Source: an uncultured Pelagibacteraceae bacterium
Lineage (GTDB): Bacteria > Pseudomonadota > Alphaproteobacteria > Pelagibacterales > Pelagibacteraceae
Direction: 5' to 3'
Length of the DNA stretch: 64,000 nt
NCBI GenBank assembly: GCA_902591535.1
Contig: CACJBA010000001.1
Location: 1 to 64,000, forward strand
Position 1 is the first letter of the stretch; every line of letters begins with the position of its first letter. The notes under the pieces were generated by a model. That model was not told where the DNA came from. It saw only the letters and a list, made by a program, of their open reading frames with translations, and searched no databases. Shown one piece after another: positions 9,375-18,919 of the stretch. A program made the position numbers and the translations under genes.

Positions 9375-10307
9375 TTATTTGAATAAATCTGATACTGATG
9401 TTGAATTAGATATTCTTTTAATTGCTTCTCCCATAAGGCTTGAAATTGATAGAACCTCAATGTTTTTTGCACCTTTAACTCTGCTATTGTTATCGATCGT
9501 ATCAGTAATTACCAAATTTTTAATTACTGAATTTTTAATTTTTTTTACAGCCTCTCCACTAAGTACACCGTGAGTTATATACACATAAACTTCTTTCGCG
9601 CCTCTATATTTAAGAGCCTTAGCTGCATTTACTATTGTTCCACCTGAGTCGATTATATCATCAACAATAATACAAGTTTTTCCTTTTACGTCTCCAATGA
9701 TATTCATTACTTGAGATTGTCCTGGTTTTGGTCTTCTTTTATCTACAATAGCCAATCCAACATTTAAAATTTTACCTAGTGCTCTAGCTCTTTCAGTCCC
9801 ACCTACATCTGGAGCAACACAAATAAGGTTTTTACTTTTTATCTTTTTTTTTGCATGTCTTGCAAAAATAGGTGTTGCGAACAAGTTGTCTACAGGTATA
9901 TCAAAAAATCCTTGAATTTGACCTGCGTGCAAATCAACAGTGACAACTCTATCTGCTCCTGCTTTAGTAATTAGATTTGAGACAAGCTTAGCTGATATCG
10001 ATGTTCTTGGTGCAACTTTTCTATCCTGTCTTGCATAACCAAAATAAGGGATAACTGCAGTAATATTTTTTGCTGACGATCTCTTAAGTGCATCAATACA
10101 TAACAGTAGTTCCATTAAGTTATCATTTGCAGGAGATGAAACAGATTGAATTAAAAAAATACTATTGCCTCTAATATTTTCATTAATTTCAACATAGATT
10201 TCTCCGTCAGAAAAATTTCTAATGCTAGAGTTAACTAATTTAGATTTAAGATATTTAGCAATATTCTTGCTTAATGGTTTGTTACTATTTCCGGATAATA
10301 ATTTCAT
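9375..10307 (-). CDS. prs: ribose-phosphate pyrophosphokinase
   Basis: Prs transfers pyrophosphate from ATP to ribose 5-phosphate, making PRPP for nucleotide, histidine and tryptophan synthesis. The 310-residue protein shows [10 protein letters not shown] near residue 33 and [10 protein letters not shown] near residue 93. [12 protein letters not shown] lies near residue 124. The PRPP-binding loop [13 protein letters not shown] is near residue 210. Length and motifs are those of class I enzymes. It lies 9 bases downstream of pgeF and upstream of rplY. Carbamoyl-phosphate synthase, which feeds PRPP-consuming pyrimidine synthesis, is encoded elsewhere in the window. Confidence 0.97.
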   Translation of the reverse strand: MKLLSGNSNKPLSKNIAKYLKSKLVNSSIRNFSDGEIYVEINENIRGNSIFLIQSVSSPANDNLMELLLCIDALKRSSAKNITAVIPYFGYARQDRKVAPRTSISAKLVSNLITKAGADRVVTVDLHAGQIQGFFDIPVDNLFATPIFARHAKKKIKSKNLICVAPDVGGTERARALGKILNVGLAIVDKRRPKPGQSQVMNIIGDVKGKTCIIVDDIIDSGGTIVNAAKALKYRGAKEVYVYITHGVLSGEAVKKIKNSVIKNLVITDTIDNNSRVKGAKNIEVLSISSLMGEAIKRISNSTSVSDLFK

Positions 10308-10316
10308 TAAAAAAGG

Positions 10317-11075
10317 TTAATTAAGCATAATTATTGAAATATTTCTACCATAATCATCATGATTCAGTCTCAATGCTCTTCTCGCACTAAAAAAATTATT
10401 ATTAATATCGAATGTATCTATGTTTATGGATTCAATATTTTTTATTTTATTCTTTAAAAGACATGATTTTACATATTTGGGTAAATCAAAATAAAGCTTT
10501 TTGTACTTAATTCTAAAAAATTTATTATTTTTTTTATCTTTTTTAATAAATTTTCTTTTAAAGTCTTTTTTAACTTCATAATTTTTAGCCGAGATAGCAG
10601 GTCCGATAGCTGCGGTAATATTTCTAGGATTAGATCCTTTTTTAATTATGAATTGGATTACCCTGCTAATTATATCCTTGTATGCACCTTTCCATCCAGC
10701 GTGAATTGCTGCAATTAATTTTGTTTTTTCATCACAGATTAAAATTGGTACACAGTCTGCGGTTAAAACACCAATAGGTATGTTTTTTTGGTTTGTAATT
10801 ACTGCGTCTGCTTTTGGTTTTGATTTAAATTTATTTTTTTCATTTATATAAACAAATTTATTACTGTGCATTTGATGAAGCAAAAAAATATTTTTAGCGG
10901 TGTTTTTAATTTTTTTTTTAACTATTTGTAAATTTTTTTTAACATCTGATGGATTGTCTTTAGAACCAGGACCACAGTTTAAACTTTTATAAATTTTTTT
11001 TGACTTACCACCAGATCTATTAAAAAACCCGTGTTTTATACTTTTAATTTTCAATAGTTTTTTTGATTTTATCAA
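10317..11075 (-). CDS. pgeF: peptidoglycan editing factor / multicopper polyphenol oxidoreductase-fold protein
   Basis: This is the YfiH/PgeF (LACC1-related) family. Members have been linked to peptidoglycan precursor quality control and to purine nucleoside phosphorolysis, so the in vivo reaction is not certain. Metal-site residues are visible in L-H-Q-M-H-S-N, T-A-D-C-V-P-I-L and H-A-G-W-K-G-A, followed by A-A-I-G-P-A-I and an R-R-A-L-R-L-N-H-D-D-Y-G-R-N terminal motif. The 252-residue length is usual. The start overlaps midA by 4 bases (ATGA). Confidence 0.88.
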   Translation of the reverse strand: MIKSKKLLKIKSIKHGFFNRSGGKSKKIYKSLNCGPGSKDNPSDVKKNLQIVKKKIKNTAKNIFLLHQMHSNKFVYINEKNKFKSKPKADAVITNQKNIPIGVLTADCVPILICDEKTKLIAAIHAGWKGAYKDIISRVIQFIIKKGSNPRNITAAIGPAISAKNYEVKKDFKRKFIKKDKKNNKFFRIKYKKLYFDLPKYVKSCLLKNKIKNIESINIDTFDINNNFFSARRALRLNHDDYGRNISIIMLN

Positions 11076-12124
11076 TTTTGAAAACCAGTTCTAAATTTAT
11101 TTTTTTTATTCTTTATAAGCATGACTTTGAATATTTCACCCATTTGTTTTTCATCTATTAAACGTCTTACTCTATAAAATAAATCCGCTTTTTTAGAAAA
11201 TGCTATATTTTTGCTGATTATTTCTGCTCTCTGAAGAATACCCATACTTGTTAAAAATTTTTTTTGATTTGTAAAAATTGAATTAATTTCTTTAAACTGA
11301 TTAATAAATTTCTCAAAAGAATTAAAATTTATATTGTAAGTAATATCAGAGTCTCCAATATTTTCTAAAATGTTAGAATATTTGTGATTATTTACTGCCT
11401 GAAGAGTTTCATGCATTTTGCTGTCTGCATATCCATAGTCAATAACCAACATTCCTCCATCATTTTTTTGTATTAAATCGCAAATTATTTTTAAATATTT
11501 AAATGTATCTGGTGAGTATTCTATAATGTCCTGATTTTTTGATATTTCAAAATTTAGATGTTTTTCTATTTTTTCTATATCAATTTTTTCTTCTTTAAAC
11601 TCAGCCTTTTTAGGATCATTCAAATTCACAAATCTTTCAAACCAACCACCTTTTTTTTTAAAAAATTGTTTTATTGGTATTGCATCAAAGAATTCATTAG
11701 CTAAAAAAATTGTAGGGTTTGAATTTATTTTTTCTATATCTTTTAACCATGAAAATTTTTTAGATTTTAAATTTTTTTTTTGTTCATTTATTAAAAAATC
11801 ACTTTTTTCATGAATTACAAAATTGCAGGCATTGTAACACTCGGGAAAATTCATAAGAGTCTCATCTATGACTTTCATCATTTCGCCATTTCCAGCTCCT
11901 AGTTCTAACAAATTAAATTTTTTCGGAGAGCCTATACTTTTCCAAAAAGTAATTGTCCAAATTGCAATTATTTCTGAAAATAATCTTGTGATGTTAGGAG
12001 CAGTAATAAAGTCTCCATCTTCACCAAAAGGATTCTTTTTCATATAATAACCATTATCCTTATCGTAAAGAGCTAAATTTATAAATTGATCTAATGGTAA
12101 ATTATTTGTCTTAGCGAGTTTCAT
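11072..12124 (-). CDS. MidA/NDUFAF7-like SAM-dependent protein methyltransferase
   Basis: The 350-residue protein belongs to the DUF185 family. The eukaryotic member NDUFAF7 methylates an arginine of the complex I NDUFS2 subunit. Visible features are M-K-K-N-P-F-G-E-D-G-D-F-I-T-A-P-N-I near residue 29, the SAM-binding L-L-E-L-G-A-G-N-G-E-M near residue 71, and L-A-N-E-F-F-D-A-I-P-I-K-Q-F near residue 137. V-I-D-Y-G-Y follows. A role in complex I assembly is an inference from the mitochondrial homologue; no complex I genes are in this window. It overlaps lgt by 14 bases and pgeF by 4. Confidence 0.85.
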   Translation of the reverse strand: MKLAKTNNLPLDQFINLALYDKDNGYYMKKNPFGEDGDFITAPNITRLFSEIIAIWTITFWKSIGSPKKFNLLELGAGNGEMMKVIDETLMNFPECYNACNFVIHEKSDFLINEQKKNLKSKKFSWLKDIEKINSNPTIFLANEFFDAIPIKQFFKKKGGWFERFVNLNDPKKAEFKEEKIDIEKIEKHLNFEISKNQDIIEYSPDTFKYLKIICDLIQKNDGGMLVIDYGYADSKMHETLQAVNNHKYSNILENIGDSDITYNINFNSFEKFINQFKEINSIFTNQKKFLTSMGILQRAEIISKNIAFSKKADLFYRVRRLIDEKQMGEIFKVMLIKNKKNKFRTGFQN

Positions 12125-12881
12125 ATTTTAAATAAAATAAGATTACCCCTGATAGTATAAATATTAAACTTACTACTTGCCCCATCGATAAGTTTAAAAA
12201 TATATAACCTAGCTGTTCATCTGGTACTCTAAAAAATTCAACAATAAATCTGAAGATTGAGTAAATAATTAAAAATAATCCTGAAATTAAACCAGGTTTG
12301 TTTGAAAATTTATTTCTAAAATAAATTAATAATAAAAATAGAAATAAACCTTCCAATAGTGCTTCGTATAATTGTGAGGGATGTCTAGGAAGATTATCTA
12401 TCTGAATAAATATTACTGCCCAGGGTACATTTGTTATAGTTCCATATAACTCTGAATTTATAAAGTTTGCAATTCTTCCAAAAAATAATCCGACTGGAGC
12501 TACTAAAGCGACAATATCCATATATAAAAATGGATTTTGATTATTTTTTTTAGCAAAAATTATACTTACAAAAATAACTCCAATTAAACCACCATGGAAG
12601 GACATTCCGCCTTGCCAAATTTTAAATATATCTAATGGATTATTTACATAAAAACTTAAATTATAAATCAAAATGTAACCAAATCTGCCTCCTAAAATTA
12701 TACCTATAATTAAAAAGGTTAAATAATCATCAAATTTATTTTTAATTTCTATATTTTGGATATATAGTTTTTTAGCGAGTATCCAGCCCAATATGATTCC
12801 AAATATATAAGCTAGAGAATACCACCTGATTTCTAAAGAAAATATTTCTAAGGCTACTGGGTCAAAATTATTAATGAACAT
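12111..12881 (-). CDS. lgt: prolipoprotein diacylglyceryl transferase
   Basis: Lgt is an inner-membrane enzyme that transfers diacylglycerol from phosphatidylglycerol to the lipobox cysteine of prolipoproteins. The 256-residue protein has about seven hydrophobic segments. Motifs include G-G-R-F-G-Y near residue 61, G-G-M-S-F-H-G-G-L-I-G near residue 90, and the signature G-R-I-A-N-F-I-N-S-E-L-Y-G near residue 135. P-R-H-P-S-Q-L-Y-E-A and R-F-I-V-E-F-F-R follow. It is first in the seven-gene operon ending at ychF, divergent from a ubiK-like gene with only about 32 bases between starts. Its phosphatidylglycerol substrate depends on PgsA, also encoded here. Confidence 0.96.
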   Translation of the reverse strand: MFINNFDPVALEIFSLEIRWYSLAYIFGIILGWILAKKLYIQNIEIKNKFDDYLTFLIIGIILGGRFGYILIYNLSFYVNNPLDIFKIWQGGMSFHGGLIGVIFVSIIFAKKNNQNPFLYMDIVALVAPVGLFFGRIANFINSELYGTITNVPWAVIFIQIDNLPRHPSQLYEALLEGLFLFLLLIYFRNKFSNKPGLISGLFLIIYSIFRFIVEFFRVPDEQLGYIFLNLSMGQVVSLIFILSGVILFYLKYETR

Positions 12882-12913
12882 TTTTAATAATACTTATAGT
12901 GTATATCTTAAAT

Positions 12914-13165
12914 ATGAAAAATTCTAAATTTATAATTGATAAATTTGCCAAATTAATAGAGCAGGGACTAGTATCTTCAAAAGATTTAACCACAGAATTA
13001 TTTAATATCTTAAAATCTAAAAGAGATGAGTTTGTTTTTAAAATGAAACTTACAAGTAAAGATGAATTTGAAGTTCTCTCAAAACGAGTTGAGAATCTAG
13101 AAAATAAAATAAATAAACTAGAGAAAAAAAAAAATAAAAAAGTTAAACGGGTAAGAAAATCTTAA
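12914..13165 (+). CDS. UbiK-like / BMFP-domain accessory protein
   Basis: The product is a small charged protein of 83 residues. It resembles the BMFP/UbiK (YqiC) family, small coiled-coil proteins that assist aerobic ubiquinone synthesis and can bind membranes. The N-terminal part is helical, and the C-terminal half, from F-E-V-L-S-K-R-V-E-N-L-E, forms a heptad coiled coil ending in a very basic lysine-rich tail. Earlier in-frame ATG 12899 is possible, but M-K-N-S-K-F-I-I fits the family better. It overlaps convergent envZ-like by 23 bases. Assignment rests on length, helix pattern and tail, so it is moderate. Confidence 0.65.
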   Translation: MKNSKFIIDKFAKLIEQGLVSSKDLTTELFNILKSKRDEFVFKMKLTSKDEFEVLSKRVENLENKINKLEKKKNKKVKRVRKS

Positions 13166-14462
13166 CTCTTAATCCATCCATTTTTGACTTTTCTAGCATT
13201 ATATTTCCTCCATGAGATTTAATAATATCTGATGCAATTGACAAACCAAGGCCAACACTTGATTTAGAGTCTGCACGACCTTTATCTATTTTATAGAAAG
13301 GTTTAAATACATTTTCGTACTCATTTTTTGATATTCCTGGCCCATCATCATCTATAATGATGAACAAGTTTGTATTTTTTTTATTTAAGCTAATTTCAAC
13401 CTTGTTTGCATATTTTAGAGCATTATCTATCAAATTATTAAGAGATCTATTAATTAAATTCTTCCTGCCATTATAGTAAATTCTTGGTATTAGATTGTGT
13501 GAAATATTTTTATTATTATATTTTTTAATAACTTCTGAAATTAATTCAGAGAGATTAAACATTTCATCTTTTTCTATATAGGATGAGCTAGTAAATTGAA
13601 GATATTCATTAAGCATTTTTTCCATTTCATTTATATCTTCTGTTAATTTTTTTACTGTATCTTTGTCTTTTATAAATGCAGTTTGTAGCTTCATTCTTGT
13701 CAAAGGAGTTCTTAAATCATGACTTATTCCTGATAACATTTCTGTTCTTTGATTAAGATGTCTCTCAATTCTTTTTCTCATTTTGTCAAATTCATGACCC
13801 GCCTGCCTGATTTCAAGAGCACCTGAAGGCCTAAATTCTTCTATATTTTCACCTTTACCAAATCTTTCTGCAGCACGAGCTAAATTTGTTATTGGTCTTG
13901 TCTGATTTTTTAAAAATATAAGGGAAATTATTACCATTATAAAAGCTGGAACTGTTATCCAAAGAGCAAATATCCTTGCCGATGAACTTGCTACTCTATC
14001 TTTTGGAACTAAAAATTTAAAATATCCTTCCTCATATTTAATTCTTAAATCAACAAGTTCTTTATAGTTAGTTGTATCAAACCAATATCCACCTGATACA
14101 AATTTAGATTTTAATTCTCTTCTTAAAGTTCTATCTATTGGACTAAACCATCTTTCATTAATTATATTTTGTATTTCTTCGTCATTAATTAGCTCTATAT
14201 TTAAATCTAAAAATAATGAAAAAAGGTTGGTTATTTCTTCTTTGTTAGAATTTTCACTTTTATAGGCTTCTATAAATACACTGATTTCATTAACCAATGT
14301 TCTTGTCATACCTTTATTAGTTTTAATCCACAAACTATCAAAAAAAACAACTGTAATTAGTAATTGAAGTGTAATTACTGGTACTGCAACAATTAAAAGA
14401 GCTCTATAAAATAATCTTTTGGGTAAAATTTTTTTTAGATTTTTACTCAATCCAGAGAACAT
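13143..14462 (-). CDS. EnvZ-like sensor histidine kinase
   Basis: This is a membrane sensor kinase of 439 residues. Two transmembrane segments (about 19-41 and 163-185) flank a periplasmic domain of about 120 residues, followed by a HAMP linker. The DHp motif G-I-S-H-D-L-R-T-P-L puts the phospho-accepting His at 248. N-R-S-L-N-N-L-I-D-N-A-L-K-Y is the N box. D-D-D-G-P-G-I and G-L-G-L-S-I are the G boxes. Layout matches EnvZ-type kinases; the signal is unknown. It overlaps its response regulator by 20 bases and the convergent ubiK-like gene by 23. Confidence 0.92.
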   Translation of the reverse strand: MFSGLSKNLKKILPKRLFYRALLIVAVPVITLQLLITVVFFDSLWIKTNKGMTRTLVNEISVFIEAYKSENSNKEEITNLFSLFLDLNIELINDEEIQNIINERWFSPIDRTLRRELKSKFVSGGYWFDTTNYKELVDLRIKYEEGYFKFLVPKDRVASSSARIFALWITVPAFIMVIISLIFLKNQTRPITNLARAAERFGKGENIEEFRPSGALEIRQAGHEFDKMRKRIERHLNQRTEMLSGISHDLRTPLTRMKLQTAFIKDKDTVKKLTEDINEMEKMLNEYLQFTSSSYIEKDEMFNLSELISEVIKKYNNKNISHNLIPRIYYNGRKNLINRSLNNLIDNALKYANKVEISLNKKNTNLFIIIDDDGPGISKNEYENVFKPFYKIDKGRADSKSSVGLGLSIASDIIKSHGGNIMLEKSKMDGLRVKIFLPV

Positions 14463-15117
14463 AGCCTGCTCCTCTTATTGTTTGTAAAAATTTTGGGTTT
14501 TTTGGATCAATCTCAATTTTTTTTCTTAAACGAGTTATAATTACATCAATAGATCTTTCCTTATCTAAATTAATAAGTTCACCTATAGCTTCTCTTGAGA
14601 AAGTTTTTCCTGGATTATTAATCATTTTTTCTAAAATTATTTTTTCTGTATTATTAATTTTGAATTCTTTATTATTTTTTATAATTAAAAGTTTATTTAA
14701 ATCTATTTTGACATTTTCAAAATCTATTACCCTTTTTAGTTCAATTTTGATTGTCTTATTTAATATATTTTGAATTCTTAAAATTAGCTCTTTTGGTTCA
14801 AAAGGTTTAGGTAGGTAATCGTCAGCCCCTATCTCAAGTCCTTCTATTCTTTCACTTGGTTGTCCTTTAGCAGTTAAAAGTATTATCGGAGTTTCTAATT
14901 TTTTATTATCATTAATGAAATCTAAGCCACTTTTTCCTGGCATCATTATATCTAATATAATTAAATCAAATTTTATAATTTTAATTTTTTCTAAAGCATC
15001 TTCTGCGTTTTCAGCAGTTGTAACCAAATATTTATTTTCATTTAAGTATTGTTTAACTAGGGATCTAATACCATCATCGTCGTCGACAACTAAAATATGT
15101 GCAATAAATTTATCCAT
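14443..15117 (-). CDS. OmpR-family response regulator
   Basis: The 224-residue protein has a receiver domain with acidic pocket V-D-D-D-D near residue 11, phospho-acceptor D56 in I-I-L-D-I-M-M-P-G, and L-L-T-A-K-G. The C-terminal winged-helix DNA-binding domain shows F-S-R-E-A-I-G-E-L and the R-S-I-D-V-I-I-T-R-L-R-K-K-I-E recognition segment, ending G-A-G-Y-V-L-W. It is sandwiched between a MarR-type gene and the kinase, overlapping both. Alphaproteobacteria such as Rhodobacter carry a comparable petR-petP pair near petABC. This regulator lies about 7.5 kb from petABC, so a link to bc1 expression is only suggestive. Confidence 0.93.
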   Translation of the reverse strand: MDKFIAHILVVDDDDGIRSLVKQYLNENKYLVTTAENAEDALEKIKIIKFDLIILDIMMPGKSGLDFINDNKKLETPIILLTAKGQPSERIEGLEIGADDYLPKPFEPKELILRIQNILNKTIKIELKRVIDFENVKIDLNKLLIIKNNKEFKINNTEKIILEKMINNPGKTFSREAIGELINLDKERSIDVIITRLRKKIEIDPKNPKFLQTIRGAGYVLWIE

Positions 15118-15547
15118 TAATAATTTTATTTAATACATTATCAAAATTAATTACTTCCTCAGATTTTGAATTTAATAATGCATTATAAATTCTTTTTTTT
15201 TGTAAATTAAAAATTTCACCAAATATTTTCTTTCCTTTATCATTGAGGTAAACATGTTTAATTCTCGTATCCTGATCATCCTTTTTAAAGATAATTATAT
15301 CAAGTTTAATTAAATCCTTTAAAACTCGGTTTAAGCTTTGTTTGGTTACTTTTAATCTTTTAAGAAGTTCTGAAATTGAAATACCTTCATACATGGATAA
15401 TAAATGGATAACTTTATGATGAGCCAAACCAATAGAATATTTATTAAGTATTTTTTTTGAGTCAGAGAAGGTTTCTCTGTAACTTACAAATAATTTTTCA
15501 ATTAGGTCTTTAAGCTGTTCATCTTTTAAATATAAAAGTTCTTTCAT
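15110..15547 (-). CDS. MarR-family transcriptional regulator (PetP-like)
   Basis: The 145-residue protein has the MarR winged-helix plan. A long N-terminal dimerisation helix precedes the helix-turn-helix G-I-S-I-S-E-L-L-K-R-L-K-V-T-K-Q-S-L-N-R-V-L-K-D-L. The wing D-D-Q-D-T-R-I-K-H-V-Y-L-N-D-K-G follows, with C-terminal helices closing the dimer. It is first in the operon with the OmpR-type regulator and kinase, overlapping the former by 8 bases. The gap to divergent ilvE holds a 24-base near-perfect palindrome that could be its operator. The effector and targets are unknown; the PetP comparison is by gene order. Confidence 0.88.
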   Translation of the reverse strand: MKELLYLKDEQLKDLIEKLFVSYRETFSDSKKILNKYSIGLAHHKVIHLLSMYEGISISELLKRLKVTKQSLNRVLKDLIKLDIIIFKKDDQDTRIKHVYLNDKGKKIFGEIFNLQKKRIYNALLNSKSEEVINFDNVLNKIING

Positions 15548-15586
15548 TATAGGTAAGTTATATTGACATATTCAAGATACAAAGAT

Positions 15587-15610
15587 ATTTCTTATTTATA
15601 AATAAAAAAT
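15587..15610. promoter_or_regulatory. 24-base palindrome between marR-like gene and ilvE, candidate operator
   Basis: Eleven of twelve symmetric pairs match, around a perfect 14-base core (TTATTTA/TAAATAA, 15592-15605). A possible promoter for ilvE, TTGACA at 15563-15568 with TATTTC at 15586-15591 (17-base spacer), overlaps its left edge. A MarR dimer site is the natural guess, given the adjacent regulator. In DNA this AT-rich, some palindromes arise by chance. Confidence 0.4.
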
Positions 15611-15618
15611 TTTCAAAC

Positions 15619-16500
15619 ATGATACCTTACGACAAAAGATCTGGAAAAATATGGTACAATAACGAATTAGTTGATTGGGGAGATGTAAAATTACATGTTC
15701 TTAGTCATGGAATGCACTATGCAAGTTGTGTATTTGAAGGAGAAAGAGTCTACGATGGTGATATTTTTAAATTAGAAGAACATACTGCTAGATTTTTTCA
15801 TTCAGCAAGAAGAATGGGATTTGAAATACCATATAGTGAAGAAGAAATAAATATTGCATCAAAGAAAATTGTTGCAACACAAAATGTTGAAAATGGATAT
15901 GTAAGACCAGTTGCATGGAGAGGCAGTGAAATGATGGCCATTTCTGCTCAAAAAACAAAAATTCATGTTGCAATAGCAACTTGGGAGTGGGGATCTTATT
16001 TTGATCCAAAACTTAAAGTTGAAGGTATCAAATTGAATATATCAAATTGGAGAAGACCTGCACCCAATACAATACCATGGGATACAAAAGCATCAGGACT
16101 TTATATGATTTGTACTCTTTCAAAGCATGAGGCAGAAAAACAAGGATATACAGATTCTTTGATGCTTGATCATGAGGGAAATATTGCAGAAGCAACTGGT
16201 GCAAATATTTTTTTTAAAGATAAGAATGGAGAAATACACACTCCAATTCCAGATTCTTTTTTAGACGGTATTACACGAAGAACAGTAATTGAAATCGCCA
16301 AATCAAAAAATATTAAGGTACATGAAAGAAAAATAAGTCCGAGTGAACTACCAAATTTTGAAGGTTGTTTTCTGACAGGTACTGCTGCAGAAGTAACCCC
16401 AGTTTCTTGTATTGCCGAAAATCAATTTAAAGTTTGTAAAACAATAATTGATTTAAATGAGAGTTATCAGGTATTGGTAAGAAAGAAAAAAGCAGCTTAG
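15619..16500 (+). CDS. ilvE: branched-chain amino acid aminotransferase
   Basis: IlvE is a PLP enzyme that transfers amino groups between glutamate and the keto acids of leucine, isoleucine and valine. The 293-residue, fold-type IV protein shows H-G-M-H-Y-A-S-C-V-F-E-G-E-R near residue 31. D-T-K-A-S-G-L-Y-M has the PLP-binding Lys near residue 157. E-A-T-G-A-N-I-F-F and L-D-G-I-T-R-R-T-V-I-E-I-A also match the family. The G-T-A-A-E-V-T-P-V phosphate-binding turn lies near the C-terminus. D-amino-acid aminotransferases share the fold, but these motifs favour IlvE. It is divergent from the MarR-like operon and overlaps convergent pgsA by 4 bases. Confidence 0.95.
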   Translation: MIPYDKRSGKIWYNNELVDWGDVKLHVLSHGMHYASCVFEGERVYDGDIFKLEEHTARFFHSARRMGFEIPYSEEEINIASKKIVATQNVENGYVRPVAWRGSEMMAISAQKTKIHVAIATWEWGSYFDPKLKVEGIKLNISNWRRPAPNTIPWDTKASGLYMICTLSKHEAEKQGYTDSLMLDHEGNIAEATGANIFFKDKNGEIHTPIPDSFLDGITRRTVIEIAKSKNIKVHERKISPSELPNFEGCFLTGTAAEVTPVSCIAENQFKVCKTIIDLNESYQVLVRKKKAA

Positions 16501-17081
16501 TCTTTATTATCCTCTGACATAGCGTGATCAATACCTTTCCGCATATAGTCGTAACCAGTGTAAAGAGTCAAGGCAGCAGACAACCATAAAAGAATAATTC
16601 CTATTGTTTGAGCGTTATAATCTTGAAAATTAATTATTTTATTTCCAGTGTCTCCAGATAATAAAAGACCAATAGAGACCATTTGCAAAACAGTTTTAAG
16701 CTTAGCAAGACTAGATACAGGAAGTTTTATTTTCCCTTTAGCTAAAAATTCTCTTAAACCTGAAATTAGAATTTCTCTCGTTAATATGATTATAGCAGCT
16801 ATGACTTCATAATTTCTAATAGTTCCATCCATAACTAAAAGAATTAAGGCTGTTGCTACTATAATTTTATCAGCTATAGGATCTAATAACTCCCCTAGCT
16901 TAGACTCTACTCCAAACATTCTTGCCAACATCCCATCTAAAAAATCAGTAAAAGATGCAATTATAAACAATATAAGGGCAGTTAAATCTCCATAAAATCC
17001 AGGTAAATAAAATGCTAAAACAAAAAAAGGAACAATTATTATTCGCCCTATCGTTAATATATTTGGAATTTTTTTTAACAT
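16497..17081 (-). CDS. pgsA: CDP-diacylglycerol-glycerol-3-phosphate 3-phosphatidyltransferase
   Basis: PgsA makes phosphatidylglycerol phosphate, the committed step to phosphatidylglycerol, in the inner membrane. The 194-residue protein has several hydrophobic helices. The CDP-alcohol phosphotransferase signature reads D-F-L-D-G-M-L-A-R-x8-G-x3-D-P-I-A-D, with all catalytic Asp residues present near residues 43-68. N-I-L-T-I-G-R at the start is also typical. It lies directly after uvrC, an arrangement common in proteobacteria, and ends overlapping ilvE by 4 bases. Confidence 0.95.
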   Translation of the reverse strand: MLKKIPNILTIGRIIIVPFFVLAFYLPGFYGDLTALILFIIASFTDFLDGMLARMFGVESKLGELLDPIADKIIVATALILLVMDGTIRNYEVIAAIIILTREILISGLREFLAKGKIKLPVSSLAKLKTVLQMVSIGLLLSGDTGNKIINFQDYNAQTIGIILLWLSAALTLYTGYDYMRKGIDHAMSEDNKD

Positions 17082-17083
17082 AA

Positions 17084-18919
17084 TTATTCGTGAAAGAAAT
17101 TATATATCTTTTTTGCCACTTTTTCCTCAACACCTTCAACAGATTTTATTTCATCTAAACTTGCAGACTCTACTGATCTAGCTGATCCAAAATGGTTTAA
17201 TAAAGCTCTTTTTCTTATGGCTCCAATTCCATCGATTTGGTCCAACAAAGATTTGCTTATACCTCTTTTTCTCTTTGCTCTATGAGCACTTATCGCAAAT
17301 CTATGTGCTTCATCTCTAATTCTTTGAAGGAAAAATAGGGTAGGGTCGTTTCTTGTAAATTTGTATTCTTTACCATTGTGAAAAAAGGTTTCATTTCCAC
17401 TATTTCTAAACTTACCTTTTGCTATTGCAATAATTGGGATATCGTGAAGACCGAGTTCGTTAAGACTTTCTCTAGCGACTGAATATTGACCTTTACCTCC
17501 ATCAATAAGAACTAAATCAGGAAATGTAAGGTAATTATCTTTTTCTTGAACTGCTCTTTTAAATCTTCTATTTAATACCTCTCTCATCATTCCATAATCA
17601 TCTTGCTCGTTTTTTTTGTGTTTTATATTAAATTTTCTGTATCTTTTTTTTATAAACCCTTCATCTCCATAAGCAATTAATGCTCCAACACTATTTGTAC
17701 CTTGAATGTGACTGTTATCATAAACTTCAATTAAATTTATATTAGTTTCTAAATTAAATTTTTGGGCTACAGCATCAAATAATTCTTTATTATTCTGACT
17801 TTCATAAAGTTTTCTATTAAGACTATCTTTTGCATTTTTAATTGCTTGATTAATTACTTTTAGTTTTGATCCTTTTTTTGCAACTGAAATATTTATCTGT
17901 TTACCTTCTTTTTGTGTCAGTGTTTTTTCAATTAATGTTTTTTCTTTTATTTCTTCTGAAAGAATAACTGATGAAGGAACACTTTTATTTTCATAAAATT
18001 GTGAAACAAATGAATTTAATATCTCACTAAATTTTTCATCTGGATCATGTTTTGGAAAAAAAGCTTGGTTACCCCAATTTTGTTTTGATCTGTAAAAAAA
18101 TACTTGAATACAAGTTTTTCCAGACTCTTTGTATCCAGCAATTACATCTGCTTCAACTAAATTTGCCTCATTAATTCTTTGAGAGGATTGAATTATATTT
18201 AGAGCCTTAATCCTATCTCTTAATATTACAGCTTTTTCAAAATCAAGATCCTCACTTGCTTTTTCCATCTGATTAGAAAGATTTTTTTGAATTTTTCTAG
18301 ATTTACCTGAAACAAATTCAATAGCATCTTCTACTGTTTGATTATATTCCTCTTTTTTTACATAACCCACACAAGGTCCGGAACATCTTTTTATTTGATA
18401 TAAAATACATGGTCTTTCTCTGTTTTTGAAAACGGTGTCATCACAAACTCTTAAATGAAAAATCTTTTGAATCATTTTGATTGTCCAATTAGCCGAACCA
18501 GCAGAAGCAAAAGGTCCAAAATAAAAACCTTCTTTTGTTTTTTTTCCTCTATGTCTTTTTATTTGAGGCCACTTATCTTTATTGCCAATAAATATAAATG
18601 GAAATGACTTGTCATCACGTAATAGGATATTAAATTTTGGTTTATGTTTTTTAATTAAATTTGCTTCTAAAAGTAATGCTTCACTTTCATTAGATGTTGT
18701 TGTTATCTCTAATTTTCTTGTTTGAGACAACATTCGTTCAGTTCTAATTATATGATTTTTTTCTGCAACATAACTCTTTAATCTATTAGGTAAGTTTTTG
18801 GCTTTACCCACATAAAGAATTTCATTCTTTTCATTAAGCATCCTATATACACCTGGAAGTTTTGGTACTAGAGGTAGCTCTTTTTTAATTACTTCTTTTC
18901 CTATTTCAGAGCTTATCAT
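17084..18919 (-). CDS. uvrC: UvrABC system protein C
   Basis: UvrC makes both incisions around bulky DNA lesions bound by UvrB. From ATG 18919 it has 611 residues. The N-terminal GIY-YIG domain reads P-G-V-Y-R-M-L and [11 protein letters not shown] cysteine-bearing segment ([13 protein letters not shown]) follows. A UVR motif ([12 protein letters not shown]) binds UvrB. The RNase H-like endonuclease part has [10 protein letters not shown] and L-I-D-G-G-K-G-Q, and tandem helix-hairpin-helix motifs end the protein. A TTG 30 bases upstream is possible, but the ATG has a GAGAAG ribosome site just before it. It overlaps folB by 14 bases. Confidence 0.96.
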   Translation of the reverse strand: MISSEIGKEVIKKELPLVPKLPGVYRMLNEKNEILYVGKAKNLPNRLKSYVAEKNHIIRTERMLSQTRKLEITTTSNESEALLLEANLIKKHKPKFNILLRDDKSFPFIFIGNKDKWPQIKRHRGKKTKEGFYFGPFASAGSANWTIKMIQKIFHLRVCDDTVFKNRERPCILYQIKRCSGPCVGYVKKEEYNQTVEDAIEFVSGKSRKIQKNLSNQMEKASEDLDFEKAVILRDRIKALNIIQSSQRINEANLVEADVIAGYKESGKTCIQVFFYRSKQNWGNQAFFPKHDPDEKFSEILNSFVSQFYENKSVPSSVILSEEIKEKTLIEKTLTQKEGKQINISVAKKGSKLKVINQAIKNAKDSLNRKLYESQNNKELFDAVAQKFNLETNINLIEVYDNSHIQGTNSVGALIAYGDEGFIKKRYRKFNIKHKKNEQDDYGMMREVLNRRFKRAVQEKDNYLTFPDLVLIDGGKGQYSVARESLNELGLHDIPIIAIAKGKFRNSGNETFFHNGKEYKFTRNDPTLFFLQRIRDEAHRFAISAHRAKRKRGISKSLLDQIDGIGAIRKRALLNHFGSARSVESASLDEIKSVEGVEEKVAKKIYNFFHE

